A stretch of DNA of 64,000 nucleotides from Symsagittifera roscoffensis (GCF_963678635.1 NC_087062.1:99069705-99133704), one strand, 5' to 3'. Shown: positions 44,076 through 55,132, counted from the first letter of the stretch. Numbers and translations are program-made. The notes: generated from the letters alone by a model not told the origin.

Positions 44076-47000
44076 TCAGGCGATGCTCAAGTAAAATTTC
44101 TTGTGAAGATGCACCATTATCTCAGTTTCTGCGCAGACCACGTGTAGGATAGCGTACAATTCCCTTGGGCTCAATTTGCCCCTGTTTGGGTCATACACCG
44201 GCATTGAGACCTCCGTTATCCCTCTTTCAATCATGAAGTCTCGTAGTCTTGTTAGTGCCAACATCACGTGTTCGGGATCGATCGTGTTCCTGTCATTGAC
44301 CCTCGTCTCTAGGAAGCACAGGTATTTGCCCGGGACTTGTGCTACTGATGGTGGAAGCGCGGCCATTACTCCCAGTCCCGGTCTCTGTCTAAACAGAAAC
44401 TCCACGTTCTGGTACTCTCTCTTGAAGTCAGCCTCCAGTCTTGATTTGAAACTCATGTCCGCCGTGATACAGATTGCGCTAGTCCTGTCTGACAGAATGA
44501 AGTCACTATCCGTTATCAGGATATTTTCTGAGTATTCGTTTGGTATTTCAAACTTCGTTCTGAAATTCCGTCCTATGGTAGGCTCGGCCTCCTCCCCTTC
44601 CAGTTCCAGTCCGCACGTTTCTCTCACTTCTCTGAGTTTCTTTATCATTAAATTTTCGGTGTGGGTAAGTCCTACCCCCACTCCCCGGACAAAAATATTT
44701 ATCGACGTCCCCATCGATGATGCTGGGTCTGAATTTTCTGGCGGAATGTCGAGCGGGCTGTCTGTTGCCGTCCAGCCGAAAAGAGGATCCTCCGATTTCA
44801 TGTACTTCCCCGCTGATATGTCAACTTGCTGTATGCTCTGTCCTTCCTCGCTTCCGTTCTTGACATCGCGCATCCATTCTAATATCCTCAGGTTCGTATT
44901 CTCCCTCCTCTCTATCTCGCTCTGTTCTAAATCCGTCTCCTGTTCCGGTGTCGAGTAGTCTTCCTGTGGGTAGTGTTCATTATCATCGATGATCTGCCAT
45001 TCACCATCTGCCGCCAGCTCGCCCACACTTATTAGTTCTTTGCTTAGGTCATCGGGCTGTATCTTGTCGATCAGGAAATCGTCCTCGTACCTGTTGTACC
45101 TCATGCCAGTGCGTTTGCGATTGCCACTCCTTGTCCCCGCTGGTATTGACAAGTCTGGTTCTGTCCACTTCGGCACCTCACCTTGCTCCGGATCGTTCCA
45201 ATCTTCTTCCACAAAAGATTCCGCTTCAGAGTCCGCGTCTATTTTTTCATTGTCATCCAAACTCAAGTTCTCATTGCCATCATTCTTATCTCTGGTGCCT
45301 TTTTCGTTCACTTCACATGCTGGTTCCACCAGTAGGTACTCTAGTCCCTCCATGTCCTTTGGTATACACCAGTCCTCTGGGGATGGGACATGAGGCTTCA
45401 GGTTCTCATAATGTGCTGCTCGCCCAGTACTCAAGCGGTAGAACCGTCCTTGTTGATGTACTTCAGTTATCATGAATGGTCCTCTCCATTTCTTGAGTAG
45501 TTTCTTCGTCCCTTTGGGCGGTATCACATTCTGGAAAACCCACACATACTGGCCCACTTCATATGGCTTCGCCTGTAATATTTTTTCATCATATTTCTTG
45601 CGCTGTCTCATTTGTGCCTGCGCAGTGTTCCTCCTGCATAGCTCGTTTATTTCCTGCTGTCTCCTGATCGCTTCTTTCACGTAAGCTTGAGGCGACGTCC
45701 TCTTCCCTTCATACTCCGGGTAAAAAAACGTCAGGGGCATCGCTGTCTCTTTGCCTGTCAACATCATGAATGGACTGATTCCCGTCGTTGAGTGTTGAGT
45801 ACTGTTGCATGCCCCTACGACTTGCGGCAGATTTTTATCCCAGTCCGTCATGTATCTAGAGCAGTATACCCTCAGCATGTTCACCAACGTTCTATTCTGT
45901 CTCTCTACCAGCCCGTTGGTCCGGGGATGGTAAGTCGTTGAGTGCGCTTGAGCGATGTGTGACCTCTTCATTAATTCCTTAGTCAAGTCCCCCACAAAGG
46001 CCTTGCCGTTGTCTGACTGAAAAGTCATTGGACAACCATACCTTGATATCCAATGGGTTATCAAGTGGTCACAAGTCTCCTCTGCCGAAGCTGTTTGACA
46101 CGGCACCGCTTCTGCCAGCTTTGTGAAGTGATCAATTATAACCAGTATCTGGTTATACCCCGACTCCGTCATACAGATCTTCTGATGGTCTATTTGCACC
46201 ACTTCATTAAATTCCGAGCTTTCCACCGACTTGAGTGGGAATTTCATCTTCCTTGGGTCTTTCACTTGCAAGCATGCCAGGCATGCATTCATCCACCTCT
46301 CACAGGCTTTCCTCAACCCTGGCCAATCGAACCTGTGAAGTATTCTTTGTTGCACCTTGTCTATCCCCTGGTGCCTCATTTGGTCGTGCAATCTGAATAG
46401 CACCTCTGTCTGATACAATTGTGGTAATATGATGAGGTTGTACTTGTGTAGTATCTTCTCCTCGTCTTTTCTCTTGCATGCTACCACCCCGTCAGCCGTG
46501 TGATAGAGTAACTCTTTCCTCTTTTTGTAGAACTGGCTCAAGATCTTGTAGCTGTCTTCTTCAAGTTCCCCTTTCTCCTTGGACCCCGTTCGGATCCATT
46601 TGGAGAGATTGCTTGTCATCTTGTCATTCTTCTGGGCTCTTATCAGGTCCGACAGCTTATATCTCACCTTGACATGTTCCTTCAGCGCCACGATCTGCCC
46701 ATTCATCTCCCCAGGGTTGTGGACATCGTCATTCAGCTTCACGCATACTATCCTCCTTACTACCTTTATGTCATCTTCTGGCACCAGATTTGTTCTCACA
46801 TTTGAATTGCATGATAGTTCCCTGAATAGCTTCCTCGAAACTGCAATCCTCTCAAGTTCTTCACCACCTCGTATTTCCTGCACGTCCAAGTTGAAGGTTC
46901 CTGAGGACGGATCTGTTTGTAATTCCCTGTCGTGGTGTCTAATATTTTCTTCTGCCAATATCATGCAGAGACTATCTTGATTGTCACTGCTCGCTTCCGA

Positions 47001-48248
47001 GTCCTCATCCCACATTTCACACTCCCCGGACAAATTCTCTCCTTCAGTGTTTTCTTCTTCCGTGGACGTGGACCGCTCCCCGGACTCTTGACCTAGTCCC
47101 AGGTATTCAGCTTCTTCCTTGAACTCCACTCTCTTTTTCCTAACTCTAGTCTGTTCAAGTAATTCGGCTGGGATCTTTTCAACCAGTGGCTGCACCACTT
47201 CCTTCCCATCAAGGTTAGTCACCTTCGAGGTATTTCTATCACTAGCTGTCCCGCTCTTTCGCAGTATTGTGACCTCAGGTTCCTCCTTACAGTTTTCTTG
47301 AATCACGGGCTTATCATCTGCTAGTTTCTCGAGTAACCCCCTTAAGTCTTCGTCTATTTGTGCTTCCCCCGTCTCTACCTGGTTGAGATCGTAGCCTTTT
47401 GCTTTGAGCGTCTCCCTCACGATCTTTGACTTGAGCATTATTCCTATCGGCATCCCTCGGTTCTTTTTCAAGATTGTTTCTTTCGTAGTATCTTTTGGTA
47501 ACTCGGGGTGATCTTCTATTGGTTTGCCTGATTTGTCCAACCATCTCGTGAGAGGAAGACTGTCATACGTTTCCTTGTCCATGAAAGAGAAGCCATCCTT
47601 GATCTCAGGTCTATCTGCTTCCCTCTGTTCTTGTCTCTCGTAGAACTCCGTCTTCTTACTCAAGCTGGCAGCATTTTGATGTTTGTCTCGTGTTCTATGC
47701 TCAATTATCATATCGTATCCGTCCAGGCGAACTATCCACCTCCCAATGTAACTTTGGTCCATTGAGTACGTCTTCAGCCAGCTTAGTGCCCTGTTGTCGA
47801 CTCGCAGCTTGAATGGCTCGCTGCCTAGGTATGCCCTATATTTCTCGACAAAGGTAACCACCGCGAACATCTCTGCTTTCGGTGCTCCGTACTTCATTTC
47901 CGTGTCACTTAGGACTTTTCTCCCGTACGCTATTGGTCTCAAGACTGTCTTCCCGTTCCACTCTTGTTCCTGGTGGAGTATTCCCGATATCGCTACTACC
48001 GACGCGTCCGTATCCAGCACGTACATCCCTTTCTCTGTTGGCATCCCTAGTACTGGTGCCTCGCACAACTCTTTCTTTATTCTCTGGAATGACTCTTCCG
48101 CTGCGTTGTTCCACGTGAACTTCTTGCCCTTGTGCCTCATTAATTGTTGCATCGGATAAACCTTGTCTGCATATCCTTTGACGAACTCTCTGTAGTAATT
48201 TGCAAAACCCAGGAAGCTCATCAACTTCAGCCCGACCTCTTCATGCAC
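44076..48248 (-). CDS. pol: Inner element, RNase H-integrase-linker-macro-domain polyprotein (1,390 codons)
   Basis: Starts within the RT connection (LMSFLGFANYYREFVKGY). RNase H follows with YVLDTDASVVAISG (~residues 77-89), the Glu in PKAEMFAV and LRVDNRALSW. The final motif reads DKHQNAASLSKK where NADxLS is usual, so the last catalytic Asp looks replaced. Integrase: HDQMRHQG and CLACLQ (zinc site, ~46,385-46,270); QIDHQKI, FQSDNGKAF and TNGLVERQNRTL (D, D, E; ~46,190-45,905); then KKWRGPFMITEV (GPY/F-type). An acidic linker of ~300 residues follows. Residues ~1,242-1,390 (44,525-44,076) read ADMSFKSRLEADFKREY, RPGLGVMAAL, KYLCFLETR, RLRDFMIERGITEVSMPVYD and ETEIMVHLHKKFYLSI, a pattern matching TARG1/ALC1-like macro domains. 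The Gly-Leu-Asp loop of TARG1 is not conserved, so binding rather than hydrolysis is more likely. Confidence 0.85.
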   Translation of the reverse strand: MHEEVGLKLMSFLGFANYYREFVKGYADKVYPMQQLMRHKGKKFTWNNAAEESFQRIKKELCEAPVLGMPTEKGMYVLDTDASVVAISGILHQEQEWNGKTVLRPIAYGRKVLSDTEMKYGAPKAEMFAVVTFVEKYRAYLGSEPFKLRVDNRALSWLKTYSMDQSYIGRWIVRLDGYDMIIEHRTRDKHQNAASLSKKTEFYERQEQREADRPEIKDGFSFMDKETYDSLPLTRWLDKSGKPIEDHPELPKDTTKETILKKNRGMPIGIMLKSKIVRETLKAKGYDLNQVETGEAQIDEDLRGLLEKLADDKPVIQENCKEEPEVTILRKSGTASDRNTSKVTNLDGKEVVQPLVEKIPAELLEQTRVRKKRVEFKEEAEYLGLGQESGERSTSTEEENTEGENLSGECEMWDEDSEASSDNQDSLCMILAEENIRHHDRELQTDPSSGTFNLDVQEIRGGEELERIAVSRKLFRELSCNSNVRTNLVPEDDIKVVRRIVCVKLNDDVHNPGEMNGQIVALKEHVKVRYKLSDLIRAQKNDKMTSNLSKWIRTGSKEKGELEEDSYKILSQFYKKRKELLYHTADGVVACKRKDEEKILHKYNLIILPQLYQTEVLFRLHDQMRHQGIDKVQQRILHRFDWPGLRKACERWMNACLACLQVKDPRKMKFPLKSVESSEFNEVVQIDHQKICMTESGYNQILVIIDHFTKLAEAVPCQTASAEETCDHLITHWISRYGCPMTFQSDNGKAFVGDLTKELMKRSHIAQAHSTTYHPRTNGLVERQNRTLVNMLRVYCSRYMTDWDKNLPQVVGACNSTQHSTTGISPFMMLTGKETAMPLTFFYPEYEGKRTSPQAYVKEAIRRQQEINELCRRNTAQAQMRQRKKYDEKILQAKPYEVGQYVWVFQNVIPPKGTKKLLKKWRGPFMITEVHQQGRFYRLSTGRAAHYENLKPHVPSPEDWCIPKDMEGLEYLLVEPACEVNEKGTRDKNDGNENLSLDDNEKIDADSEAESFVEEDWNDPEQGEVPKWTEPDLSIPAGTRSGNRKRTGMRYNRYEDDFLIDKIQPDDLSKELISVGELAADGEWQIIDDNEHYPQEDYSTPEQETDLEQSEIERRENTNLRILEWMRDVKNGSEEGQSIQQVDISAGKYMKSEDPLFGWTATDSPLDIPPENSDPASSMGTSINIFVRGVGVGLTHTENLMIKKLREVRETCGLELEGEEAEPTIGRNFRTKFEIPNEYSENILITDSDFILSDRTSAICITADMSFKSRLEADFKREYQNVEFLFRQRPGLGVMAALPPSVAQVPGKYLCFLETRVNDRNTIDPEHVMLALTRLRDFMIERGITEVSMPVYDPNRGKLSPRELYAILHVVCAETEIMVHLHKKFYLSIA

Positions 48249-50989
48249 GCAAATACTTCGTCAAGTCTCTCAATGTGGTCCTCCATAGTGGGTGTCGCTA
48301 TTACCACGTCATCCACGTAGCACATTACCAGATTGCCGTACTTTTTCGTCACGCCTATCAGCGCGTGTGCCATCAGCCGCTGAAACGTCGCAGTGGCATT
48401 GAATAGTCCAAACGGCATCCGTTTCCATTGAAACAGACCCAACTCGCAGGCAAACCCTGTCTTGTCCCTGTCCTGTTTCCTGAGTGGTACCTGCCAAAAG
48501 CCCGAGCCTAAATCAAGAGTCGTAAAAAATTTTGCATCACCTTACTTCGAGAGACTCTCATCAATCCTAGGTATGGGATAGGCATCCTTCACCGTGACGG
48601 AGTTCAGGTATCGAAAGTCACAACAAAACCTCAACTGGGCGCCTTTCTTTTTGGCCATGACTACTCCAAACGCCCACGGTGATTTGGATGGTTCTATCAT
48701 GTCATACTCTAGTAGCGTCTCAATCTCCTTTCTACACGCATCCGATTTGTGTGGCGTCATGCGCCTCGCCCCCTCCTTGTGCGGTATTTCGTTTTCCTCA
48801 AGTTCTATTTCATGCTCAACAAAATTACAACACCCGATGTCTGCTTTATGTCTTGAAAAAACCTCTTCGTTCCGTTCTAGTGCGTCCTTGATGGCTTCGA
48901 GCGGTTCGTCCGTTAACTTGCCTCTTAAGTGTTCAATTTCCGGTAGGACCGGTTTATCACTCTGTATTTTGTCTAATGTGGGCCGTTCCGGGAAATTCGA
49001 ACAGCTCGATAGTCCATCGTCTGCCTCTGACTTAAGTGACTTCACAAGACCTGATGAATCTTTTATTTTATTCAATCGTCTCAAGATACAAATTTTGTCC
49101 CTATGATTGGGACAATCAACAACTTCATTTTGTTTATGGTTTTCAGTCATTTCATATCGAGTTTTTACAGGTAAAGCATATCCCAGTTTCCTCCCCCTCT
49201 GTATCGTGATTGGCATGTCAAGGGTATTCAACAAGACACTCACGCAGAGGCCGCTCTTCGTGATCGAGAAGGATCTTCCTAAAACAGCAGCACTTTGACT
49301 ATTTGGATTTGGGACTATGCATACCTGCTTGTTGTCACTTAGTTCATTGTAATTTTTCATTCGTAAGCTTACGATCGCCGCCTCGTTCGCCTTTAGCCTC
49401 ACCCTCCTACTCAAGAATACCGGTGCTTTGGTTTCATTTGCCATTATTAAATTTACCGGTTTGATTGCGTACCTCCTATCCGGGTTCCGTATCCTGAACA
49501 TTGCATTGTTTAGATCTTTCGCTACATCAAAGTTCCTGATGAAGTCTCTGCCTAAAATGAATTGGTCAGACTCATCTAGGTTTTCTACCACAAGAAAGCT
49601 CATCCACAGGTTACGTTCCCCCAGGTTGAGGGCTATTATCGGCGTTCTGCCCAACACCCGCAGGGCCCCTTTGTTTGCAGCTGACAATCGTATTCTCGAA
49701 TCTATCAAATCATCTTTGTTGAAGCCCATTCGTTCCCAAGTTTCGATTGGTATGACACTCAAGACTGCTCCCGTATCAAGTAACCCACGTAACTGAGTCT
49801 TTTTACCACTTATGTCTAGCACATGTGCTGTCACATCTGCCTCTGTCCCGATGTGCATTGCATCTTCTTCAAGCATGGCGCAGTGTCCAATCGATCTCAC
49901 TTTCAACTCTTCTTTTCCCACGTAGATTTGCCCAATTAGGTCTTCATCACATGTTATCATTGTTTTCGTATAGATGTTGATTCCATCTATATTTAGCATC
50001 ACCTCATGTGGACCATAAGCTTCTGTGGACCTGTTATCAACACGTACCGACTTGCTGCCCCCTCTCGTCGTCTGTGGGCTTATGCAACTCAAGTAATCTG
50101 CGTACACATCAATGTGCATTATTGTCTGATCACTAGGTTCGCTCAAGTTTCTCGTTACTTCATGGCCGCCCACAGTTATTATTGACATTATTCTTGCCCC
50201 AATCTTTGTTATGCCAAATGGCTTTCCTGTAACCATCTTTACAGTGTTACAGTTTCCATTTCTTGTCGACCCCTCAGCAGCTTCTGGTATTTTTTGTGAG
50301 CAACTTAATGCTTCGTTCATTTTCTGTCTTTCGATTTCTTGCTTCAGCCGTTGTTCTATTTCTTTCGCTGCCAGGTCCTGTTTCACTTTGTTGATAGCCT
50401 CCGCTGCCGCCTTCTCATAATTTATTTCTAGAGCGTTCTTTGCCGTGGCCTCTATTGCACTATTACGTTGTGGTACAGCCTTCACTGTTTTTGTCGGTAG
50501 CTCCGCACTTGGCCTTTCTTGGTTTTTCGTCTCAAATTCACCTTGTCTGTTTCTCTGGTTCTGTACCGCTGCTAGCGCCAACTTGTGTTTTGGATGACTC
50601 TGATTCTTAACCGCCTCCCAAAACAACGGACAGTCCATCCTGAAGTGCCCCTCTTGGTTGCAGAAGAAGCATCTTGCACGTATTTTGATGATCAAGCCAC
50701 TATAGAACTCGTGTTCTTCCATCTGGCTCATATCTTCCTCATCGGGTGCATATCCCAAACTCTTCATGCCCTGTTTGTATGTCGTGCAATCCGCCACATG
50801 ATGATCAGCTGACCCGCAGTTAGCGCATGATCTGCGTTTGTCTATGTCATCTCTGGGCTTGTACCATGACGACCTTTGTGGCTGACTCCCCCCTGTGTAT
50901 TCCTGTTGTCTGAGTACGAGTATTTCTTGGGTTTCAACAGCATGTACTCTCTTGACTTCTGCCTCTGTTGGTGCACTGTCTTTCGACAA
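48227..50989 (-). pseudogene. gag-pol: Inner element, nucleocapsid-protease-reverse transcriptase
   Basis: 50,989-48,542 is open for 815 codons. Two zinc knuckles CANCGSADHHVADC and CFFCNQEGHFRMDC (both CX2CX4HX4C, ~50,830-50,630), Gln/Glu/Lys-rich spacer, retropepsin LLDTGAVLSVIP (~49,780) with LGRDFI, then RT starting EIETLLEYDMIEPSKSPWAF and QLRFCCDFRYLNSVTV. A TAA at 48,542-48,544 interrupts, and the same frame goes on to 48,227 with FTTLDLGSGFWQV (first Asp), MPFGLFNATATFQRL and the active site CYVDDVV (~48,320). At about 48,240 the frame changes and roughly 40-50 residues expected between palm and connection are missing: a deletion. The YVDD motif is intact. Confidence 0.85.
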
Positions 50990-50995
50990 TGTATA

Positions 50996-52701
50996 CTATG
51001 TTGCTAACATCGTTCTCAAGTCATCACTCTTTACCCCATCAATGAACTTTGAAGCGATGCTGAAGTTCCTTCGGTTGGTAGATTCTTCCGGGTCACTCCT
51101 TCTTCTCAAGCTCTCAAGATCATCTAGGAACCTGTCGATCGAATCATCGTCCCTTTGTCTTCTCTTTTCAAATCGCATCATCGATTGATGACCCTTCATG
51201 CCTGAGCCGAATCGATTTAACAATATTTCAAAGATTTTGTCCGCTGTATCGCATTCCTCTTCTTTCTTCGCAACCACGCATTTCAATGCTGTGCCTTCCA
51301 GATTGCTCAGTATTGCCGTGCATGCTTGTCTCTCATCGTTCAAGTTGTCTTGTTCCAAGTGCAACCTCATGACTTCTACCCAAATGTCAATGCATCCATC
51401 TGAATCGTCTTTGAATTCTTTTGGTTTCTTGAAAGTTTTTCTGGACTTGTTGCTTCCTCTGTCGCTCGAATCGGTGTTCCTTGTAGCGAAGAAGGCCTCT
51501 AGTGTCCTGTTCATCATTTCCCAGGTGCTTGCCCATGTCATCGCATCCGGTCCCACGTTGTTCTGACTCGTGGAGTCTCCTGGACCACTAGTTGTGTTCG
51601 CTGTTTCACTTTTTATAATCGCCTTGGCCCCCACCGGTGCCGTACTCGCAGCCTCCCGGGTTACTGGTAACGGTGTTGACTGTCATTTGTTCCTTTGTGA
51701 TTCCACGAAGTCAACTCTATTACCTTGTGTCCGCTCCGCCGCTGGCCTGTCTTGTGGTGTTGAATTCCTCAAGATAGCGTCCAACTTTGTATGTATCGCA
51801 CTTGAGCTCTCAGCCTGGTCCCTACTCATCGTATCCATTCTCGTTTCCAAACTTCCCAACTGGCTATTCACTGCGTCATATCGCTAATTCATTTCTAGCA
51901 TGTCTTTTCTGATGTTCTTGTCTCGCTCTCCTTCAGTGGTTTCTACTTTGTCAGACATCTGCTGAAGCTTTTCCTCCGTTGCTCTTGCTGGAAATAATTG
52001 TCCAGGTACTCATGTTTGTTGTTACTCATTTCCTTCCTTATCAAATTTCTATCGATTTTGCTGTGCTTCAGTTTCTCATCTATCTGATCTAGCTTCGCCA
52101 TCAAATCACCTAGCTCAAGAGTAGCTGTTCCATGGTCAGTTGTTGTCCTGTTGTTGGTTGCTGTTCCCGGTCTGAACTGGTCTTCGTTTTGGTCGGTGTC
52201 TGTCGTTCTCGTGGAAACTGTTCCGAATGTTTTGCCTTTCTCGGCTTTCGTCTCTTCCACTGCTGCGTCTCTCGACTTCATTCCGACCATTATCGCCAAT
52301 CTTTCAGAAAAAGACGTTCTCTTTTGAGACTCATCCTTCACCGTTTCTGGCGTGTTGCCTGTTGTGTCTTCCACGTTTTCTATCGGTGAGAACTCCATGG
52401 GCTTCGGATTAGGTTCTTCCGCATTGGGCATCGGAGTTGACTCTGTCGTTTTCTTTCCTACTTCATCCACACTTTGATCCGGTGTCTCTAGATCAATCTC
52501 GATGGTGGGTTCTACTCGTTCCCCTTCCGTGCCCTCTTTTGCTCTGTTCTCCGTTGTACTCCTCGTGCTGACCATACTAACTGAGAAATTCTTCTTTGTT
52601 ACCTTCGGACCCATTGATGTGGTTTTTCGTAGCGACGAGTTATACTTTGTCTTCGCCTCGGTAGATCTTTTTTCAGCTACCGGTACCCTGCTCAGCCTCA
52701 T
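50996..52701 (-). pseudogene. gag: Inner element, gag (capsid part)
   Basis: 52,701-51,943 (252 codons, MRLSRVPVAEKRSTEAK) is a Thr/Glu/Lys-rich N-terminus ending in a helical KLDQIDEKLKHSKIDRNLI region. A frameshift near 51,950 leads to the frame of the rest. That frame has stops near 51,890 and at 51,683, then an open part 51,634-50,996 with a Retrotrans_gag-like capsid (GCIDIWVEVMRLHLEQDNL, TALKCVVAKKEEECD, NRFGSGMKGHQSMMRFEKR, RFLDDLESLRRR). A TAG at 50,996-50,998 separates it from the zinc knuckles, which continue in the same frame, so Gag and Pol may have been one fusion polyprotein. Confidence 0.75.
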
Positions 52702-52924
52702 TATTTACAATTGTTACTATGTACAGTGTTACTATCTACAAAATTCTACTCTAAGGTTAAAACCTCTTTTGATAAAATTTCATAAGAAGAAATATTCAAT
52801 TTGCTAAAAACAACTTTCCCTGAACTTATGAAATTTCTATGTGTTAGGATTGAATAGAAAATTTGATTTTGCAATTGGTTACTTCAACCTGATTAGTATT
52901 CTTTTAGTACCCCCTTCTTTATGC

Positions 52925-53560
52925 TGTTCCAAGACTTTCTCTCTACCGTCTCAAGACTATCCAGTGTTGTCCCAGTACTTCTTGTTAGTGTCCTCAGACC
53001 ACTGTCCCAAGACCCTTGCTCTCAGTCTGCTGTCCCAAGACTACTGTCCCAAGACCAACGTCCCAAGACTAGTGTCCCAAGACTAATGTACCAAGCCCAA
53101 TGTCCCAAGACCAATGTCCCAAGACCAATGGCCCAAGACCAATGTCCCAAGACCAATGTCCCAAGACCAATGTCCCAAGACCAATGTCCCAAGACCAATG
53201 TCCCAAGACCAATGTCCCAAGACCACTGTCCCAAGACCCATGTCCCAAGACCACTGTCCCAAGACCAATGTCCCAAGACTACTGTCCCAAGACCAATGTC
53301 CCAAGACCAATGTCCCAAGACCACTGTCCCAAGACCAATGTCTCAAGACCACTGTCCCAAGACCAATGTCCCAAGACCAATGTCCCAAGATTGTTTCGTA
53401 CCAAGACTGCTCTGGTCCAAGACTGTCCCAAGGCTGCACTGTCCCAAGACTGTCCCGATACTGCTCTGTCCCGCGACTGTCCCAAGACCGTGTTGTTCCA
53501 AGACTGTCCCCAGATTGCAATGTCCCAAGACTTCTTCGGTACTGTCCCAAGACTCGTCAC
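52925..53560. repeat. 14-bp satellite CCCAAGACCAATGT in the leader of the inner element
   Basis: Core 53,030-53,395: about 26 near-perfect copies of TCCCAAGACCAATG (variants with ACTGT). Degenerate copies extend left to ~52,925 and right to ~53,560. Since 14 is not a multiple of three, every frame is open and yields repetitive peptides on both strands. I therefore treat these as spurious and the array as part of the untranslated leader, between LTR and gag. Confidence 0.93.
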
Positions 53561-54445
53561 TGAGTTTCTGGATATCGGGTCTCTTCTTCTTCTTTGTAGG
53601 GACTATTGAACCACTGTACCTTTACCACCACTTGAGCTCTAGTAAAAAAATTTCCAAAATCCCTATCTTAATGGTCAAAACCCAAATACTAATACCCCTG
53701 TATTTTCCTCTATCTCTATGTTTTAGGCTAATTGAAACCCTACATTCCCCGCAGGTATCTTGTGATCACCTGTTCGTTAAGAATACCAACAACAAATTTT
53801 CACCAAAACGTAAAAATTTAAACTGGAAAAAATTTCAAAAACGGATGAATGAAACCTCCTGAGATTCAAGGTTGACCGATGTCAATCTTTGTCCAAAAAA
53901 ATGTCTGGTACCCGATTGCCACGCGTTTTCCTCCCCCCTGCTAGCGATCTTATGGGGTATCACAAAAACTGTCTATGTCCGTTCCCCCCTACCGATCCGA
54001 CCAGGGTACCTACCTTAACCTGATTTTAATTTTGGATATCCGCTTCTTATAACCAACGCGTGTAAATATCTAATGTAACTAAATCGACGATGCCGAACAA
54101 TTAGTTACTCTAACGTGTCCCCCCTTTTTACAATTTACAACCGCTAACCTCTAACTTAACCAGCCCCCCTGCTAACCTCCCCCTCTTTAGCCCCCCTCTT
54201 AAGCCGAAAAATCCCTTAAGCGCCGGGTGCTAAACCTCTCGAGAGAAAACCGTAGACCTCTTTCCAGGCCTGCTTGTGTAAAAACTTCCTCAAAACAATG
54301 GGGCTCCGCTTATCCAATTTTACACTTATCTCCTATAAAGTAATGTGGATTCTAACGATACCCATTGCCCAGCTTGAGAACACCCCTGTACGTCCCTTTG
54401 TAGTGATCCTGTGCTGGTTGTCTCTGTTCTGCAATTGACAGCAGC
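53561..54445 (-). other. Leader of the inner element, no feature recognised
   Basis: About 880 bp of untranslated sequence between the two leader repeats, with C-rich tracts around 54,118-54,200. No ORF that I believe. Confidence 0.45.
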
Positions 54446-54652
54446 ACCACTTTTCCACTTGGCTGGTCACCTCTTCCAGTCAAGTTTCCAGTGGGTTCAG
54501 CTCAGTCCTTCTGAACCACTTTCCCACTCGGCTGGTCACCTCTTCCAGTCAAGTCTCCTAGTGGTCCGGTTCGATCCTTGTGAACGACTTTCCCACTCGG
54601 CTGGTCACCTCTTCCAGTCAAGTCTCCTAGTGGTCCGGCTAGGTTGCAATTT
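54446..54652. repeat. Three 69-bp tandem repeats in the leader of the inner element
   Basis: Units start at 54,446, 54,515 and 54,584, exactly 69 bp apart, each with CACTCGGCTGGTCACCTCTT and CCAGTCAAGTCTCCTAGTGG (first copy more diverged). The period divisible by three keeps a plus-strand frame open, but the position in the leader and the antisense orientation argue against coding. Confidence 0.93.
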
Positions 54653-55105
54653 ATCTGAAAACCCTTAACAACGCCCCCCACTCGGGCACCTTAATGAAGT
54701 CACTGGTTTAAATTGCTAGATTGATCGAAACGATCGGTCTTATAAAACAGTATTGGTATACTATTTAATTAATATAAAGGTTTGATCCAAATGATCCGGT
54801 ATCAATGTCACTGTCTTTTCGTTTTATGGTTTTTGTTCCTTTTTCTATTCTTTTATGGTTTTTGTTTTGCTTTTTGTCTTTTTGCTCGTGTTTTTGTCCC
54901 CCTAGTTGCCCCCCTCACTCGTTTAGCTAGGCCTCGTTCGGAGAGCGTACCAGGAAGTTTTCTCAAGTTTTCTTAATAAGCTATCACGGTACAACCGGAA
55001 GGTTTACACGTTCCCGCTGAACCGTACCACCGGTACTCTAGAATGGGCATGCAGCCCGGAGCTGTGTCAAGTGGGTTCGACTCCGTAGTCATGATGTCGT
55101 AAAAA

Positions 55106-55120
55106 CACCCAGGAGCGCCA
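55106..55120 (-). promoter_or_regulatory. Candidate primer-binding site of the inner element
   Basis: TGGCGCTCCTGGGTG on the minus strand, starting with the TGG expected opposite a tRNA 3' CCA, 12 bases inside the 5' LTR. Spacing is at the long end of normal. The tRNA was not identified. Confidence 0.4.
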
Positions 55121-55132
55121 TAAAAACACTAT

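Noticed and set aside
44525-45400. Chromodomain at the integrase C-terminus
   Set aside because: The acidic linker behind the GPY/F-like motif lacks the aromatic cage pattern of chromodomains.
53030-53395. CRISPR-like array
   Set aside because: The unit is a contiguous 14-bp tandem repeat without unique spacers, in an animal genome.
53022-53862. Long open frames on both strands with repeats such as WDIGLGTLVLGH or CPKTNVPRPMSQD
   Set aside because: They are produced by the 14-bp satellite, which keeps every frame open; the array sits in the untranslated leader of a minus-strand retroelement.
54411-54668. Plus-strand ORF with repeated HSAGHLFQSS
   Set aside because: It arises from three 69-bp repeats whose period is divisible by three; antisense to the element and in its leader.
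55040-55100. tRNA gene suggested by a GGTTCGACTCC B-box
   Set aside because: The bases around it do not form a T-stem or acceptor stem; it lies next to the inner element's primer-binding region and looks like a chance match.
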